From positions 71,967 through 135,966 of the forward strand of contig QKEH01000008.1 in assembly GCA_003252385.1 (NCBI GenBank): a stretch of 64,000 nt of DNA, read 5' to 3'. Below the pieces are notes generated by a model. The model was not told the origin of the DNA. It did not search any database and saw only the letters and a list, made by a program, of their open reading frames with translations. Made by a program: the position numbers and the translations under genes. This DNA is from Bacteroidota bacterium (GTDB taxonomy: Bacteria; Bacteroidota; Bacteroidia; Bacteroidales; UBA10428). Position 1 is the stretch's first letter. Each line of letters starts with the position of its first letter. Shown piece by piece: positions 1-8,878 of this stretch.

Positions 1-1560
1 TCCCGTAAAAATGGTATAGCTGGTTCCTGTAGTCAATGTGGGCAATGAGAAACATACTGACTGATAGTTGTGTGCCGGTTGATAATCAAAGATCGTTGTG
101 CCTGAAGCATCCTCAACATGAATCATAGCCGATGCAACTTTGGATGAAGTAAAATTCACCAATACACTATTTTGTGTCGATGAGGCACTTGGCATCTGAG
201 CCATACCCGAACTTCCTGAGGCAACAACCAAACCTCCGGTTAACACAAAGGTTCCATCGTAGTCCAAAGGTCCGTTATCGTTCGCTGTAGGCCCATGTAC
301 CAGTAAGGTTCCTCCTGACATGATTACCGATCCGTTTACATCAACCCCGTCGCCTCCGGAATATACAATAATCTGGCCACCCCGAATACTCAGGGTGTTA
401 TCGCCACTACTTTGTTGTGGTTGCCCTTCGGTGCCTGCATTGCCACTGGCTGCATTGATCCCATCATCGGAGGCATTCACAACAATAAGTCCTCCGGATA
501 GAACAATGCTTTTGGCCTCAAGTCCTTCATAGGATTCATTAATAATGATGGTTCCATTGGAGACTTCCAGAGTGTTTTCGGCATGCACCCCGTCATCTCC
601 GGTAGCAATCAGGAAATTGCCATCTTCAATATAAACATCCTGATCGGAATGAATTGCATCATCTGTACTGTTAAGGTTGAAGTCTCCCTGAGCAATGCGC
701 AATTCCACCCCGGCCTTCAGCGCCTTGGATGAGCTGGCTGTTCCGGTACAGGTTATGTCAAAAATGCCATCTACCACCGATAATTTATTTTGTGCCGCAA
801 AGGCATCGCCCCCACAGGATACCGTATAATCACCCGATTTAAGCTCAATAATTCCACATTCGGCCACCTCATTATCCGATTTAAAAGCATCGCCCCCCGC
901 ATTGACCGAAAAAGTTCCTGAAGTAATTACCAGGTAATCTTTACCTCGAATACCATCATCAGCGGCTCGAATATTTAAAGTGCCGGAATTTATTACCAGG
1001 CCATCTTTACTGGCAACCGCATCGTTTATTTGACCGCTTACATTCAGCACACCGGTACCACCAATAGCTAAATCTGTTTTTGAAAACAAGGTTGCATTGA
1101 TCTCATCAGTACTAAAGGTATTCCCATCACATAAGGTGTTTTGACTGTTTTCGGCAAGAATAATAACTAAACGCTCAGCCTCTTCGCAAAATATAGCGGC
1201 ATCGGTAGCGCAAGCAATGGCAGCATTTTCTAAAATAAGCTTAACCTGGTCATTTTCCCCCGCAGCTATTTTCAGCTGTCCGTTATCCAGTTTGCCCCGT
1301 ACCCAATACTCCCCTCCTGACTGTATCACCACCTGGTTGTTACTGTAAATTGCACCTGCCCCGGTAATCTCAACATCATCACGTAGAAGCCGGATAGAGG
1401 TTGCCGTAGCCGTATCGCAAGAATAATCGACAACCTCCTCGTTATATACCGAATTATTGGTATCCTCATGCGCTTTCGCCAGATCAGAATCCACATGGCG
1501 TTCACACGAAACGCAAAGACTAAGGAATCCAAGCACTATCATTTTAGCCGCTGTCTTCAT
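1..1560 (-). CDS. Cthe_2159-type carbohydrate-binding beta-helix lipoprotein (3' end outside window)
   Basis: The frame is open from an ATG at 1560 to the left edge (520 codons, no stop), so the C-terminus is missing. The N-terminus is a lipoprotein signal with a lipobox-like Cys at residue 19. The body repeats short units such as 'GGDAFKSDNEV', 'GGDAFAAQNK' and 'ASKDGLVINSG', and the last visible part contains 'LTTGTSYTIFTG'. This pattern matches the 'carbohydrate-binding domain-containing' family founded on Cthe_2159, a parallel beta-helix with acidic metal-binding turns that binds plant polysaccharides. Surface display and glycan or calcium binding are inferred from the family. It is divergent from larC across about 165 nt. 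The fold family is fairly sure; the ligand is unknown. Confidence 0.8.
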   Translation of the reverse strand, partial: MKTAAKMIVLGFLSLCVSCERHVDSDLAKAHEDTNNSVYNEEVVDYSCDTATATSIRLLRDDVEITGAGAIYSNNQVVIQSGGEYWVRGKLDNGQLKIAAGENDQVKLILENAAIACATDAAIFCEEAERLVIILAENSQNTLCDGNTFSTDEINATLFSKTDLAIGGTGVLNVSGQINDAVASKDGLVINSGTLNIRAADDGIRGKDYLVITSGTFSVNAGGDAFKSDNEVAECGIIELKSGDYTVSCGGDAFAAQNKLSVVDGIFDITCTGTASSSKALKAGVELRIAQGDFNLNSTDDAIHSDQDVYIEDGNFLIATGDDGVHAENTLEVSNGTIIINESYEGLEAKSIVLSGGLIVVNASDDGINAASGNAGTEGQPQQSSGDNTLSIRGGQIIVYSGGDGVDVNGSVIMSGGTLLVHGPTANDNGPLDYDGTFVLTGGLVVASGSSGMAQMPSASSTQNSVLVNFTSSKVASAMIHVEDASGTTIFDYQPAHNYQSVCFSLPTLTTGTSYTIFTG

Positions 1561-1725
1561 AATATCGTTTTTATTTGACCCCGCAATACTATAACTGTAT
1601 GGGTTGCAGACTGAATATATAAGTGTGAAACGTAACATTTCAAGGTTGAAGCAGGAAAAAATGCCACTCAGGAATTCCGATGTATTGGGTAAAATTGTCA
1701 TCTTTGAATTCGGAAAAAGTACCAA

Positions 1726-2940
1726 ATGAAGATTCTTTATTACGACTGTTTTGCCGGCATCAGCGGCGATATGCACCTGGGTGCCCTTATTGATCTGGGG
1801 GTGCCCGCCCAGTACCTGAAAGACGAATTAAAAAAACTTAACCTGGAAGGTTACGAACTGATCATTGAATCGGGGCTGAAGATGGGAATCAGTGGCACCA
1901 AGGTAACGGTTAATCTTACCCATCACCATCACCATCATCATGCGTCTCACCACGGACATCACCACGAGCATCGGAACCTCGATGCCATTCGGACTATTAT
2001 CAACAGCAGTACTCTTAGCGATGCGGTTAAAAAAAACAGTCTGCTCCAATTTGAATACATTGCCCGGGCCGAAGCAAAAATCCATGCCAAATCAATCGAC
2101 CAGGTGCACTTTCATGAAGTAGGTGCCATCGATTCTATTATAGATATGGTAGGTGCCGCCATCTGTATCGATTACCTGAAGCCCGAACGAATACTGGCTT
2201 CCACGGTCGAACTGGGCGGAGGTTTTGTTCATTGTGCACATGGCACTTTTCCGGTTCCTGCCCCGGCTACCGCCGAAATACTTTCGGGTGTTCCGGTGCG
2301 CACCGGCACCGTTTTAAAAGAAACTACCACCCCCACCGGCGCAGCTATACTTAAAACCTTTGTCGATGAATTTACCGACCAGCACAGCTTTACCCCGGAA
2401 AAAACAGCCTATGGTATTGGACAACGCGATATGGAAATTCCGAATGTGCTTCGTGTATTTTGGGGAACTGCTGATTCCACAGCCGGAACAACCGAACATG
2501 TCACCGCCCTGCTGGTCGAATGCAACATCGATGATATGAATCCGGAACATTACGATTTTGTGATGGAGAAACTCTTTGATGCCGGTGCTCACGATGTTTT
2601 TATGATTCCCATTATAATGAAAAAATCGAGGCCGGCCATTCAATTAAAGGTACTTTGTTCCAATCATCAGAAAGCAACTATGGAAGCCATTCTCTTAACG
2701 GAAACCACCACTTTGGGCACCCGTTCCTACCCGGTCGCTAAAAGTATGCTGCAACGTAAAACGCGCAACCTGGAAACCCCGTATGGCACCATTCGCATTA
2801 AGGAAAGTTACTTTAATAAAGAAAACCATAAATTTAAAGCCGAATACGATGATTGTGCCCAGGCTGCACGCACACATAAGGTACGCCTGCAAGAGGTGTA
2901 CGATAGTGTTTATCGTCTGTTGAATTACGATCCCAAATGA
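1726..2940 (+). CDS. larC: Nickel pincer cofactor biosynthesis protein LarC (nickel insertase)
   Basis: LarC is the CTP-dependent cyclometallase that puts nickel into pyridinium-3,5-bisthiocarboxylic acid mononucleotide, giving the nickel-pincer cofactor of lactate racemase-type enzymes. The 404 residues cover the whole family: the N-terminal 'YDCFAGISGDM' motif (residues 6-16), a His-rich stretch at 66-82 that is a likely nickel-holding segment, and the C-terminal half ending in 'YDDCAQAARTHKV'. In Lactiplantibacillus larC is read as two pieces joined by programmed frameshifting; here it is one continuous frame. The stop overlaps the larB start by 4 nt, so the two are translationally coupled. 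larA and larE are not in this window. Confidence 0.95.
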   Translation: MKILYYDCFAGISGDMHLGALIDLGVPAQYLKDELKKLNLEGYELIIESGLKMGISGTKVTVNLTHHHHHHHASHHGHHHEHRNLDAIRTIINSSTLSDAVKKNSLLQFEYIARAEAKIHAKSIDQVHFHEVGAIDSIIDMVGAAICIDYLKPERILASTVELGGGFVHCAHGTFPVPAPATAEILSGVPVRTGTVLKETTTPTGAAILKTFVDEFTDQHSFTPEKTAYGIGQRDMEIPNVLRVFWGTADSTAGTTEHVTALLVECNIDDMNPEHYDFVMEKLFDAGAHDVFMIPIIMKKSRPAIQLKVLCSNHQKATMEAILLTETTTLGTRSYPVAKSMLQRKTRNLETPYGTIRIKESYFNKENHKFKAEYDDCAQAARTHKVRLQEVYDSVYRLLNYDPK

Positions 2941-3683
2941 ACGAAACCATATTAAAACAGGTACTTAACCAGGTAAAGGAAGGTAAACTTTCCATCGACG
3001 AAGCGATGATTCAGTTTCGCGACTTTGAATACAAGGAACTGGATTTTGCAAAGATCGACAACCACCGGCAATTGCGCACCGGATATCCCGAAGTGATTTT
3101 TGGACAGGGCAAGGCCAATGAACATCTGCTGAGTATTGTGGAATACATGAACCAGCGCGAAAACAACATACTGGTAACCCGAACCACTGCCGAAGTGTAT
3201 GAACTGGTCAAGGGAATCGTTCCCGATGCCGTTTTCGATCCCCTGGCTCGAACCATTACCATTCGAAAAGTAAGCACCCAAAAACCCGAAAGCCATATTG
3301 CAGTGGTTTCAGCAGGCACATCCGACATGCCCGTTACCTTAGAGGCAGTGCGCACTGCCGAGATATTCGATAACGAGGTACGGGTTTATAACGATGTTGG
3401 CGTTGCCGGAATCCATCGTTTCTACGACAAACTGGGCGAAATAAAAAAAGCACGTGTAATCGTTGTAGTGGCAGGCATGGAAGGTGCCCTGCCCAGCATT
3501 GTGGGAGGCGTGGTAGATAAACCGGTTATTGCCGTGCCCACCTCGGTTGGCTATGGCGCAAGCTTTGGCGGACTATCAGCCCTCTTAGGCATGCTCACCA
3601 GTTGTGCCAGCGGCGTTTCTGTTGTTAATATCGACAATGGTTTTGGCGCCGGTTACCTGGCTAGCATGATCAATAAGTTGTAG
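2937..3683 (+). CDS. larB: Nickel pincer cofactor biosynthesis protein LarB (NaAD carboxylase/hydrolase)
   Basis: LarB carboxylates the pyridinium ring of nicotinic acid adenine dinucleotide and hydrolyses the product, giving pyridinium-3,5-biscarboxylic acid mononucleotide, the first step of the pathway that LarC finishes. The 248-residue protein has an N-terminal helical part with 'RTGYPEVIFGQGK' (47-59) and a C-terminal PurE-like carboxylase domain with 'SAGTSD' (125-130), 'GMEGALPS' (180-187) and 'PTSVGYG' (201-207). Cys223 in 'TSCASGVSVVNIDNGFGAG' probably corresponds to the cysteine that attaches to the pyridinium ring in characterised LarB. It is coupled to larC by an ATGA overlap. Confidence 0.95.
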   Translation: MNETILKQVLNQVKEGKLSIDEAMIQFRDFEYKELDFAKIDNHRQLRTGYPEVIFGQGKANEHLLSIVEYMNQRENNILVTRTTAEVYELVKGIVPDAVFDPLARTITIRKVSTQKPESHIAVVSAGTSDMPVTLEAVRTAEIFDNEVRVYNDVGVAGIHRFYDKLGEIKKARVIVVVAGMEGALPSIVGGVVDKPVIAVPTSVGYGASFGGLSALLGMLTSCASGVSVVNIDNGFGAGYLASMINKL

Positions 3684-3748
3684 TGCGCAGCCGAAACATT
3701 TTAATTTATGCACCTGGCTTTAGTGTTTAACCATTTCACCATCCTACG

Positions 3749-4393
3749 ATGTACCAAACCCTGTTGCTCTCCACTGCATACCTTCCCAATATTCAGTACT
3801 TTTCCAAGTTGCTTACCCATCCTGGGGTTCAACTAGAAGTTTGCGACCATTATACAAAACAGTCGTTTCGTAATCGTACTACCATTTTAGGTTCCAACGG
3901 GAAACAGGATCTTGTTATTCCGGTCAAGCGGCCCCAGGGCAACCATACCTACACACGCGATGTAGAACTGGATTACGATATGCCTTGGCTGCAAACCCAT
4001 TGGAAAGCACTGGTTTCGGCCTACAAGCACAGTCCTTTTTTCGATATTTTTGAAGCCGAATTTTACCCGCTGTATCAGAAAAAAGAAAAATTCCTGCTCG
4101 ACTTTAATCTTAAAGCACTGAACCTCTTGCTGGACCTAACCGAAACAGCAACGTCTCTGTCGTTTACCAGCGATTACCAGCCCACTCCTGCCGATGGAGT
4201 ATTAGATTTCAGAGAAACCATTCATCCGAAACCACGCATGCAAACGCCCGATCCCGGTTTTACCCCTAACCCGTATTTCCAGGTTTTTTCGAATAAGTTT
4301 GGCTTTGTGCCCAATTTAAGCTTTGTCGATCTGCTATTTAACGAAGGATCGCAGGCTATTTACCTTTGCAAGAAGTGCAATTCAGTCGTGTAA
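3749..4393 (+). CDS. WbqC-family protein
   Basis: A 214-residue protein opening with 'LLLSTAYLPNIQYFSKLL' and carrying 'RNRTTILGSNGKQDLVIPV' and 'WKALVSAYKHSPFF', a pattern typical of the WbqC-like family (PF08889). Some members lie in polysaccharide or O-antigen clusters, but no biochemical activity is firmly assigned to the Bacteroidota group. No signal peptide or membrane segment is visible, so it is likely cytoplasmic. It follows larB by 65 nt on the same strand and converges on the FadL-like gene. Family call good, function unknown. Confidence 0.85.
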   Translation: MYQTLLLSTAYLPNIQYFSKLLTHPGVQLEVCDHYTKQSFRNRTTILGSNGKQDLVIPVKRPQGNHTYTRDVELDYDMPWLQTHWKALVSAYKHSPFFDIFEAEFYPLYQKKEKFLLDFNLKALNLLLDLTETATSLSFTSDYQPTPADGVLDFRETIHPKPRMQTPDPGFTPNPYFQVFSNKFGFVPNLSFVDLLFNEGSQAIYLCKKCNSVV

Positions 4394-4443
4394 TCGATAC
4401 GAAACCAATTAAAACACATCTTTGCACTCGTACCTGTCAGGTG

Positions 4444-5934
4444 TTAAAATTTCACCCCTATGGTCATCATCAGCTTCAACGCCTTATAGTTGATGTCGGC
4501 CACACTGGGCGGCACATAGATTCCCTGGTACAAAACGTAATCTTCGGAATAGAACTTATTGTAAAAAGCAAAATCGATAAACCGGTCTTCGCCCCGGAAA
4601 CCAAATCCTCCACTATAACTCAGTTGGTACGCATTTACATTGGGTTGCTTATCGGCATAGGGGCTTCCAAAGTAACCAAAACCTCCCCTTAGATAGAAAT
4701 CGTTAAAACGCAGTTCCGCACCTGTTTTAACATTAAACGTTCCATGGTAAATACTGTCAATAATTCCATTTTCATAGCTGTAATCATAATCATCGTCCGA
4801 TTGATAACTCCAATATATCCGGGCTTTGGAATAATCCATATATTCCACATCAGTACTCAAAAGGAGGTTCTTGCCCAAAATCAGGCCTACACTTCCCACT
4901 GCTTTTCCCGGAGTTATAACGCGGTAGAAACTTTCACCGAAATCCAGTTCAGCGCCACTGTTTCCATCCACTGGATATACTGGCGAATACTCCGAATAGA
5001 ACGAACTTAATTCAGCATCGTACTGTTCTTCAATAATATAACTGGTAGGCAAATGATAAGACAAACCAATGCGCAGCGGGTGGATGGGTTTCACAATGGC
5101 TCCTAAAATGCCCGAATATCCGGTTCCCTTCACATCTCGGGTTTCTGTAAATTTAAAATGTTGATAGTTGTATGCCAGGCTATTCTCCGAAAACATGGAA
5201 GTTTCATCGTACCAAAGAGAAGTTATAGAGAAAGTTGCTCCTAAATACAACCAATGATCGTAGTTACAGGCAAAAGAAAAAGCCCATTCATTCATTTTAC
5301 CACGTTGCTGTATGTGATTGCTCTGTTCCAGAGTACCTTGTCCGGCAATGGAGTCGTTGATCAAATAGTTTCCATATTCTGTCTGATACATCAGCCCTCC
5401 ATCGTAAAACAGCCCCTCGCTATAGGGAAGTAAATCGTTCAGTTCAACCGGGCTGTTGTCAAAACCCAAATTAGCCGATTCGGCATAAACATCGGCCAAA
5501 GAAGTATAAGGGTTATTGCCCTTAATGGAGATGGTATTGGAGAAATTCTGAACTTTGTTATATCCCACACCAAAACTTGCCCATTTCCATTTGCCCGATT
5601 TCAGCTCAATGGCACTCACAAAACCAAAGTTGTTGGCATTCAAATTCAACCGACTATCACTTGCCTTACTGCCATTATAGGTTGAGTTCACATCGGTCAG
5701 GTAAAATTCCGGAGTATAGGTCAGTTCCGATTTGCGATACAACCCCATTCCGGCAGGGTTAATGGTTGCCGAGGCGAAATCGCCCCCCAGGGCACCAAAT
5801 GCCCCTCCCATAGCCACGGAACGGGCGGTTCCTCCCGGAAAGGTCTGTGAATAACGCAACGCATCAACCTGATCCTGAGCCTGGAGACCCACAACTATAA
5901 CAAGTAGCACTGAAAGAGGAAATAGCCTTTTCAT
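4444..5934 (-). CDS. OmpP1/FadL-like outer-membrane protein
   Basis: A 496-residue outer-membrane barrel with a signal peptide ('MKRLFPLSVLLVIVVGLQAQ'). The mature start 'SQTFPGGTARSVAMGGAFG' followed by 'FASATINPAGMGLYRKSEL' is the conserved N-terminal plug of Bacteroidota FadL/OmpP1/TodX-type proteins. The rest alternates aromatic and polar residues as in beta-strands and ends 'LKLMMTIGVKF' with a terminal Phe, as outer-membrane barrels do. FadL relatives move hydrophobic compounds across the outer membrane; the substrate here cannot be told from sequence. It is convergent with the WbqC gene and 37 nt downstream of the Tyr/Ser-rich gene on the same strand. Confidence 0.85.
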   Translation of the reverse strand: MKRLFPLSVLLVIVVGLQAQDQVDALRYSQTFPGGTARSVAMGGAFGALGGDFASATINPAGMGLYRKSELTYTPEFYLTDVNSTYNGSKASDSRLNLNANNFGFVSAIELKSGKWKWASFGVGYNKVQNFSNTISIKGNNPYTSLADVYAESANLGFDNSPVELNDLLPYSEGLFYDGGLMYQTEYGNYLINDSIAGQGTLEQSNHIQQRGKMNEWAFSFACNYDHWLYLGATFSITSLWYDETSMFSENSLAYNYQHFKFTETRDVKGTGYSGILGAIVKPIHPLRIGLSYHLPTSYIIEEQYDAELSSFYSEYSPVYPVDGNSGAELDFGESFYRVITPGKAVGSVGLILGKNLLLSTDVEYMDYSKARIYWSYQSDDDYDYSYENGIIDSIYHGTFNVKTGAELRFNDFYLRGGFGYFGSPYADKQPNVNAYQLSYSGGFGFRGEDRFIDFAFYNKFYSEDYVLYQGIYVPPSVADINYKALKLMMTIGVKF

Positions 5935-5971
5935 GGTTTTATAATTTTGGAATTACACTAGATACGAATCC

Positions 5972-7276
5972 TTAGCGTCGCCGCGATGATGAACCGGAAC
6001 CTCCGGCCGGACTTCCCGAGCTTCGGCTCGAAGAACTACCCGACCTGGAATACCCGGAACTATTTTGGGAACCGCCACCAGGGCGTGAATATCCCGACGA
6101 TTCTTGCGAACTACTGCTGGGGCGTGAATAACTGGAACTGCTCCGTGTAGTCGATGAGCTGCGGTTGTAGGAACTTTCGGATCCAGATTGTTGAGGAGCA
6201 CTGTATCGTGTAGTAGAACTACCTGACGATTCCGGACGTGTAGAAGTGGTCGTACGGGTAGTTGATGAACGGTTATAGCTATTGGGGCTACTGCTGTTTG
6301 CAGGAACCGTAGAGCTTCTCTGCTGGTCGGAATACGTATTCTGTGTGCGTGTACTGCTGGATCGGGTCGTAGCCGATGGTTGTGCGGCACGCTCGGTCGA
6401 ACTTGCACTGCGATTAACCGTTGGAGAGGCACTTCGGGTAGTTGTACTTGTAGTTCGTGTAGCCGATGCACTGCGGGTTGCACTTGTACCTGTTGCAGCC
6501 GAACGCGTTGTGCTTACCGGCCGGGTAGAAGTACTCCGAACCGTGCTGGTTGAGGAACGTACCGCAGAGGAACGTGTTGTTGCCGGGGAATATACCGATC
6601 CTCGATGGGTGGAATAGTACGTATTAGACGAACGCGATGTACGGTGTCCATGGTATACGTTGTACGAATGATAAGAATACGGATGGCTGTAATACCCGTC
6701 GTAATAACCATCCCAATACCCCCACGGCGAATAATAATCGTAGTAATAGTACGGACGGTAATAACCATAGTAATGATATGGGCTATACGGACGATAATAC
6801 GGATAACCATAGGAAAGTCCCCAGCCAAAATAGGGTCCTCCCAGCGAAAAACCAAACGACCACGATGGATAGGGATCGTAAAGAGCTACATCGGAATAAT
6901 CGCAATTTGAGCAACGCAGCGACGACCGGCGTATACGTTGTTCGTAATCCTCGTCATAGGATTCATCTTCATCGGAATAGGTTCTTTTATTGGACTCCTC
7001 ATCGAGGTATTCCTGATCATCGGCATATTCGGCGTTCTTCACTTGCGAATCGGCTGCGGTGGATCCACCTGCCTCATTCTCTAGTGATTCCCGATACCGT
7101 TCGTAGTCGCTCTTTTCCCTGGGTGTTTCAGACGTCTGCGAACTTTCAGTCACCGTCTTTTTATCCTTTTTCGGATTGTAGTACAAATCATCGTTTTCCT
7201 GTGCAAACGCATCACTTGCTAGCAGTGCCAACACCAATACACTGACGCAGGTTGCTAGGTATTTCAGAGTTTTCAT
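5972..7276 (-). CDS. Secreted Tyr-rich / Ser-Arg-rich low-complexity protein
   Basis: I choose the ATG at 7276 because it is preceded by a strong AGGAGG and opens a clear signal peptide ('MKTLKYLATCVSVLVLALL', cleavage after 'DAFA'); the frame stays open to 7384. The mature protein of about 410 residues has three zones: an acidic charged segment ('ESSQTSETPREKSDYERY'); a CxxC ('RCSNC') followed by about 85 residues very rich in Tyr, Pro, Gly and Trp ('YRPYSPYHYYGYYRPYYYY'); and a tail of about 190 residues almost wholly Ser, Thr and Arg, ending 'SSSRRR'. I recognise no enzyme family. Composition suggests a disordered surface or matrix protein, which is inference. It is divergent from proS. 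Confidence 0.75.
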   Translation of the reverse strand: MKTLKYLATCVSVLVLALLASDAFAQENDDLYYNPKKDKKTVTESSQTSETPREKSDYERYRESLENEAGGSTAADSQVKNAEYADDQEYLDEESNKRTYSDEDESYDEDYEQRIRRSSLRCSNCDYSDVALYDPYPSWSFGFSLGGPYFGWGLSYGYPYYRPYSPYHYYGYYRPYYYYDYYSPWGYWDGYYDGYYSHPYSYHSYNVYHGHRTSRSSNTYYSTHRGSVYSPATTRSSAVRSSTSTVRSTSTRPVSTTRSAATGTSATRSASATRTTSTTTRSASPTVNRSASSTERAAQPSATTRSSSTRTQNTYSDQQRSSTVPANSSSPNSYNRSSTTRTTTSTRPESSGSSTTRYSAPQQSGSESSYNRSSSTTRSSSSYSRPSSSSQESSGYSRPGGGSQNSSGYSRSGSSSSRSSGSPAGGSGSSSRRR

Positions 7277-7326
7277 GACCATCCCTCCTTCTGCTTTTTG
7301 GGGTGAATATATGAATAATATTTTTT

Positions 7327-7334
7327 TACTTTTG
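7327..7334 (+). promoter_or_regulatory. Bacteroidota -7 box for proS
   Basis: TACTTTTG fits the Bacteroidota -7 consensus TAnnTTTG and lies about 53 nt before the proS ATG in the divergent intergenic region. No well-spaced -33 TTTG was found: the nearest, at 7297-7300, is about 26 nt upstream instead of about 19. Confidence 0.5.
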
Positions 7335-7387
7335 TATCCATTTTCAACATGAGTATATAAACAAATACTATACCAAAGACACATTTC

Positions 7388-8863
7388 ATGGCTAAACAGT
7401 TAACAAAAAGGGACGATAACTACTCGCAGTGGTACAACGACTTGGTAATAAAGGCCGACCTGGCCGAAAACTCTGCAGTACGAGGCAGTATGGTCATTAA
7501 ACCGTATGGTTATGCGATCTGGGAAAATATGAAGGCCGTACTGGATAAAATGTTTAAAGATACCGGACACGTTAATGCCTACTTCCCCTTGTTCATCCCA
7601 AAATCGTTTTTCAGTAAGGAAGCCAAACATGTGGAAGGTTTTGCTAAGGAATGTGCCGTTGTCACCCACTACCGCCTCAAGAACGATCCGAATGGCAAAG
7701 GAGTTGTAGTAGATGAAACGGCTCGTTTGGAAGAAGAGCTCATTGTACGGCCAACATCCGAAACCATTATCTGGAACACCTATAAAAACTGGATACAGTC
7801 CTATCGCGACCTGCCGTTGCTGATCAATCAGTGGGCCAACGTGGTTCGCTGGGAGATGCGCACCCGCCTGTTCCTTCGCACGGCCGAATTCCTGTGGCAG
7901 GAAGGCCACACCGCACACGCCACACGCGAAGAAGCCCAGGAGGAAGCCCTGCGCATGCTGGACGTGTATGTCGACTTTGCGGAAAATTACCTGGCGATTC
8001 CGGTGATTAAAGGAGACAAAACCGAAAACGAACGATTTGCCGGAGCCGAAAACACCTACACGTTTGAAGCCATGATGCAGGACGGCAAGGCCTTACAAGC
8101 AGGAACCTCCCATTTTCTGGGACAAAATTTCGCCAAAGCTTTCGATGTGAAATTTACCTCCAACGAAGGGCGGGAAGAATATGTTTGGGCTACCTCCTGG
8201 GGGGTTACCACCCGGCTCATTGGCGCACTGATAATGTCTCATTCCGACGACAACGGACTGGTTCTGCCACCAAAAATTGCTCCTATCCATGTTGTTATTG
8301 TACCAATCTATAAAACTGAGGAACAACGCAAAGCGCTGGCTGAAAAAGCGCTAGAGATAAAGAAAAAAATTGAAGCGCGTGGCTACACGGTAAAATTCGA
8401 CGACCGCGATACCCATAAGCCTGGTTGGAAATTTGCCGAACACGAACTAAAAGGTGTGCCCCTGCGAATAGCCATGGGTCCCCGCGATCTAGAGAATCAA
8501 ACCGTTGAACTGGCTCGCCGCGACACCCTCGAAAAAAGTATCGAAAACATGGATGGTCTCGAAGATCGCATCCCTGCCCTGTTGGACAATATCCAGGCAA
8601 CTATTTTTAACAAAGCGCTGAAACTGCGCGAAGAGAAGACCACCCATGCCGATACCTGGGAAGAATTTAAAGAAGTACTTTCTCAAAAAGGAGGGTTCGT
8701 AATGGCCCACTGGGATGGCACAACCGAAACCGAGGTCAAAATTAAAGAGGAAACCAAAGCGACCATTCGCTGTATACCGTTCGATTCGGTAGATGAAGAA
8801 GGCGTTTGTATCTATTCAGGCAAACCTTCAAAACGCCGGGTTCTCTTTGCTGTAGCATATTAA
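7388..8863 (+). CDS. proS: Prolyl-tRNA synthetase (archaeal/eukaryal-type)
   Basis: Charges tRNA-Pro with proline in the cytoplasm. At 491 residues it is the short, class 3 ProS lacking the bacterial editing insertion, the type normal in Bacteroidota. Class II motifs are visible: '[19 protein letters not shown]' (motif 1 area), '[19 protein letters not shown]' (motif 2) and '[19 protein letters not shown]' (motif 3). They are followed by the anticodon-binding domain starting near '[18 protein letters not shown]' and a C-terminal domain ending in the aromatic 'VAY' typical of this type. It is divergent from the secreted low-complexity gene and 15 nt upstream of the M49-like lipoprotein. Confidence 0.97.
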   Translation: MAKQLTKRDDNYSQWYNDLVIKADLAENSAVRGSMVIKPYGYAIWENMKAVLDKMFKDTGHVNAYFPLFIPKSFFSKEAKHVEGFAKECAVVTHYRLKNDPNGKGVVVDETARLEEELIVRPTSETIIWNTYKNWIQSYRDLPLLINQWANVVRWEMRTRLFLRTAEFLWQEGHTAHATREEAQEEALRMLDVYVDFAENYLAIPVIKGDKTENERFAGAENTYTFEAMMQDGKALQAGTSHFLGQNFAKAFDVKFTSNEGREEYVWATSWGVTTRLIGALIMSHSDDNGLVLPPKIAPIHVVIVPIYKTEEQRKALAEKALEIKKKIEARGYTVKFDDRDTHKPGWKFAEHELKGVPLRIAMGPRDLENQTVELARRDTLEKSIENMDGLEDRIPALLDNIQATIFNKALKLREEKTTHADTWEEFKEVLSQKGGFVMAHWDGTTETEVKIKEETKATIRCIPFDSVDEEGVCIYSGKPSKRRVLFAVAY

Positions 8864-8878
8864 TTAAAACTACTAGCC

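Noticed and set aside
5953..6483. Pro/His/Val-rich minus-strand frame of 176 codons
   Set aside because: Another frame of the Ser/Arg-rich repeat tail; its odd composition comes from the repetitive DNA.
6637..7245. Plus-strand frame of 202 codons
   Set aside because: Antisense to the Tyr-rich gene; Asn/Arg/His bias is an artefact of that gene's codons.
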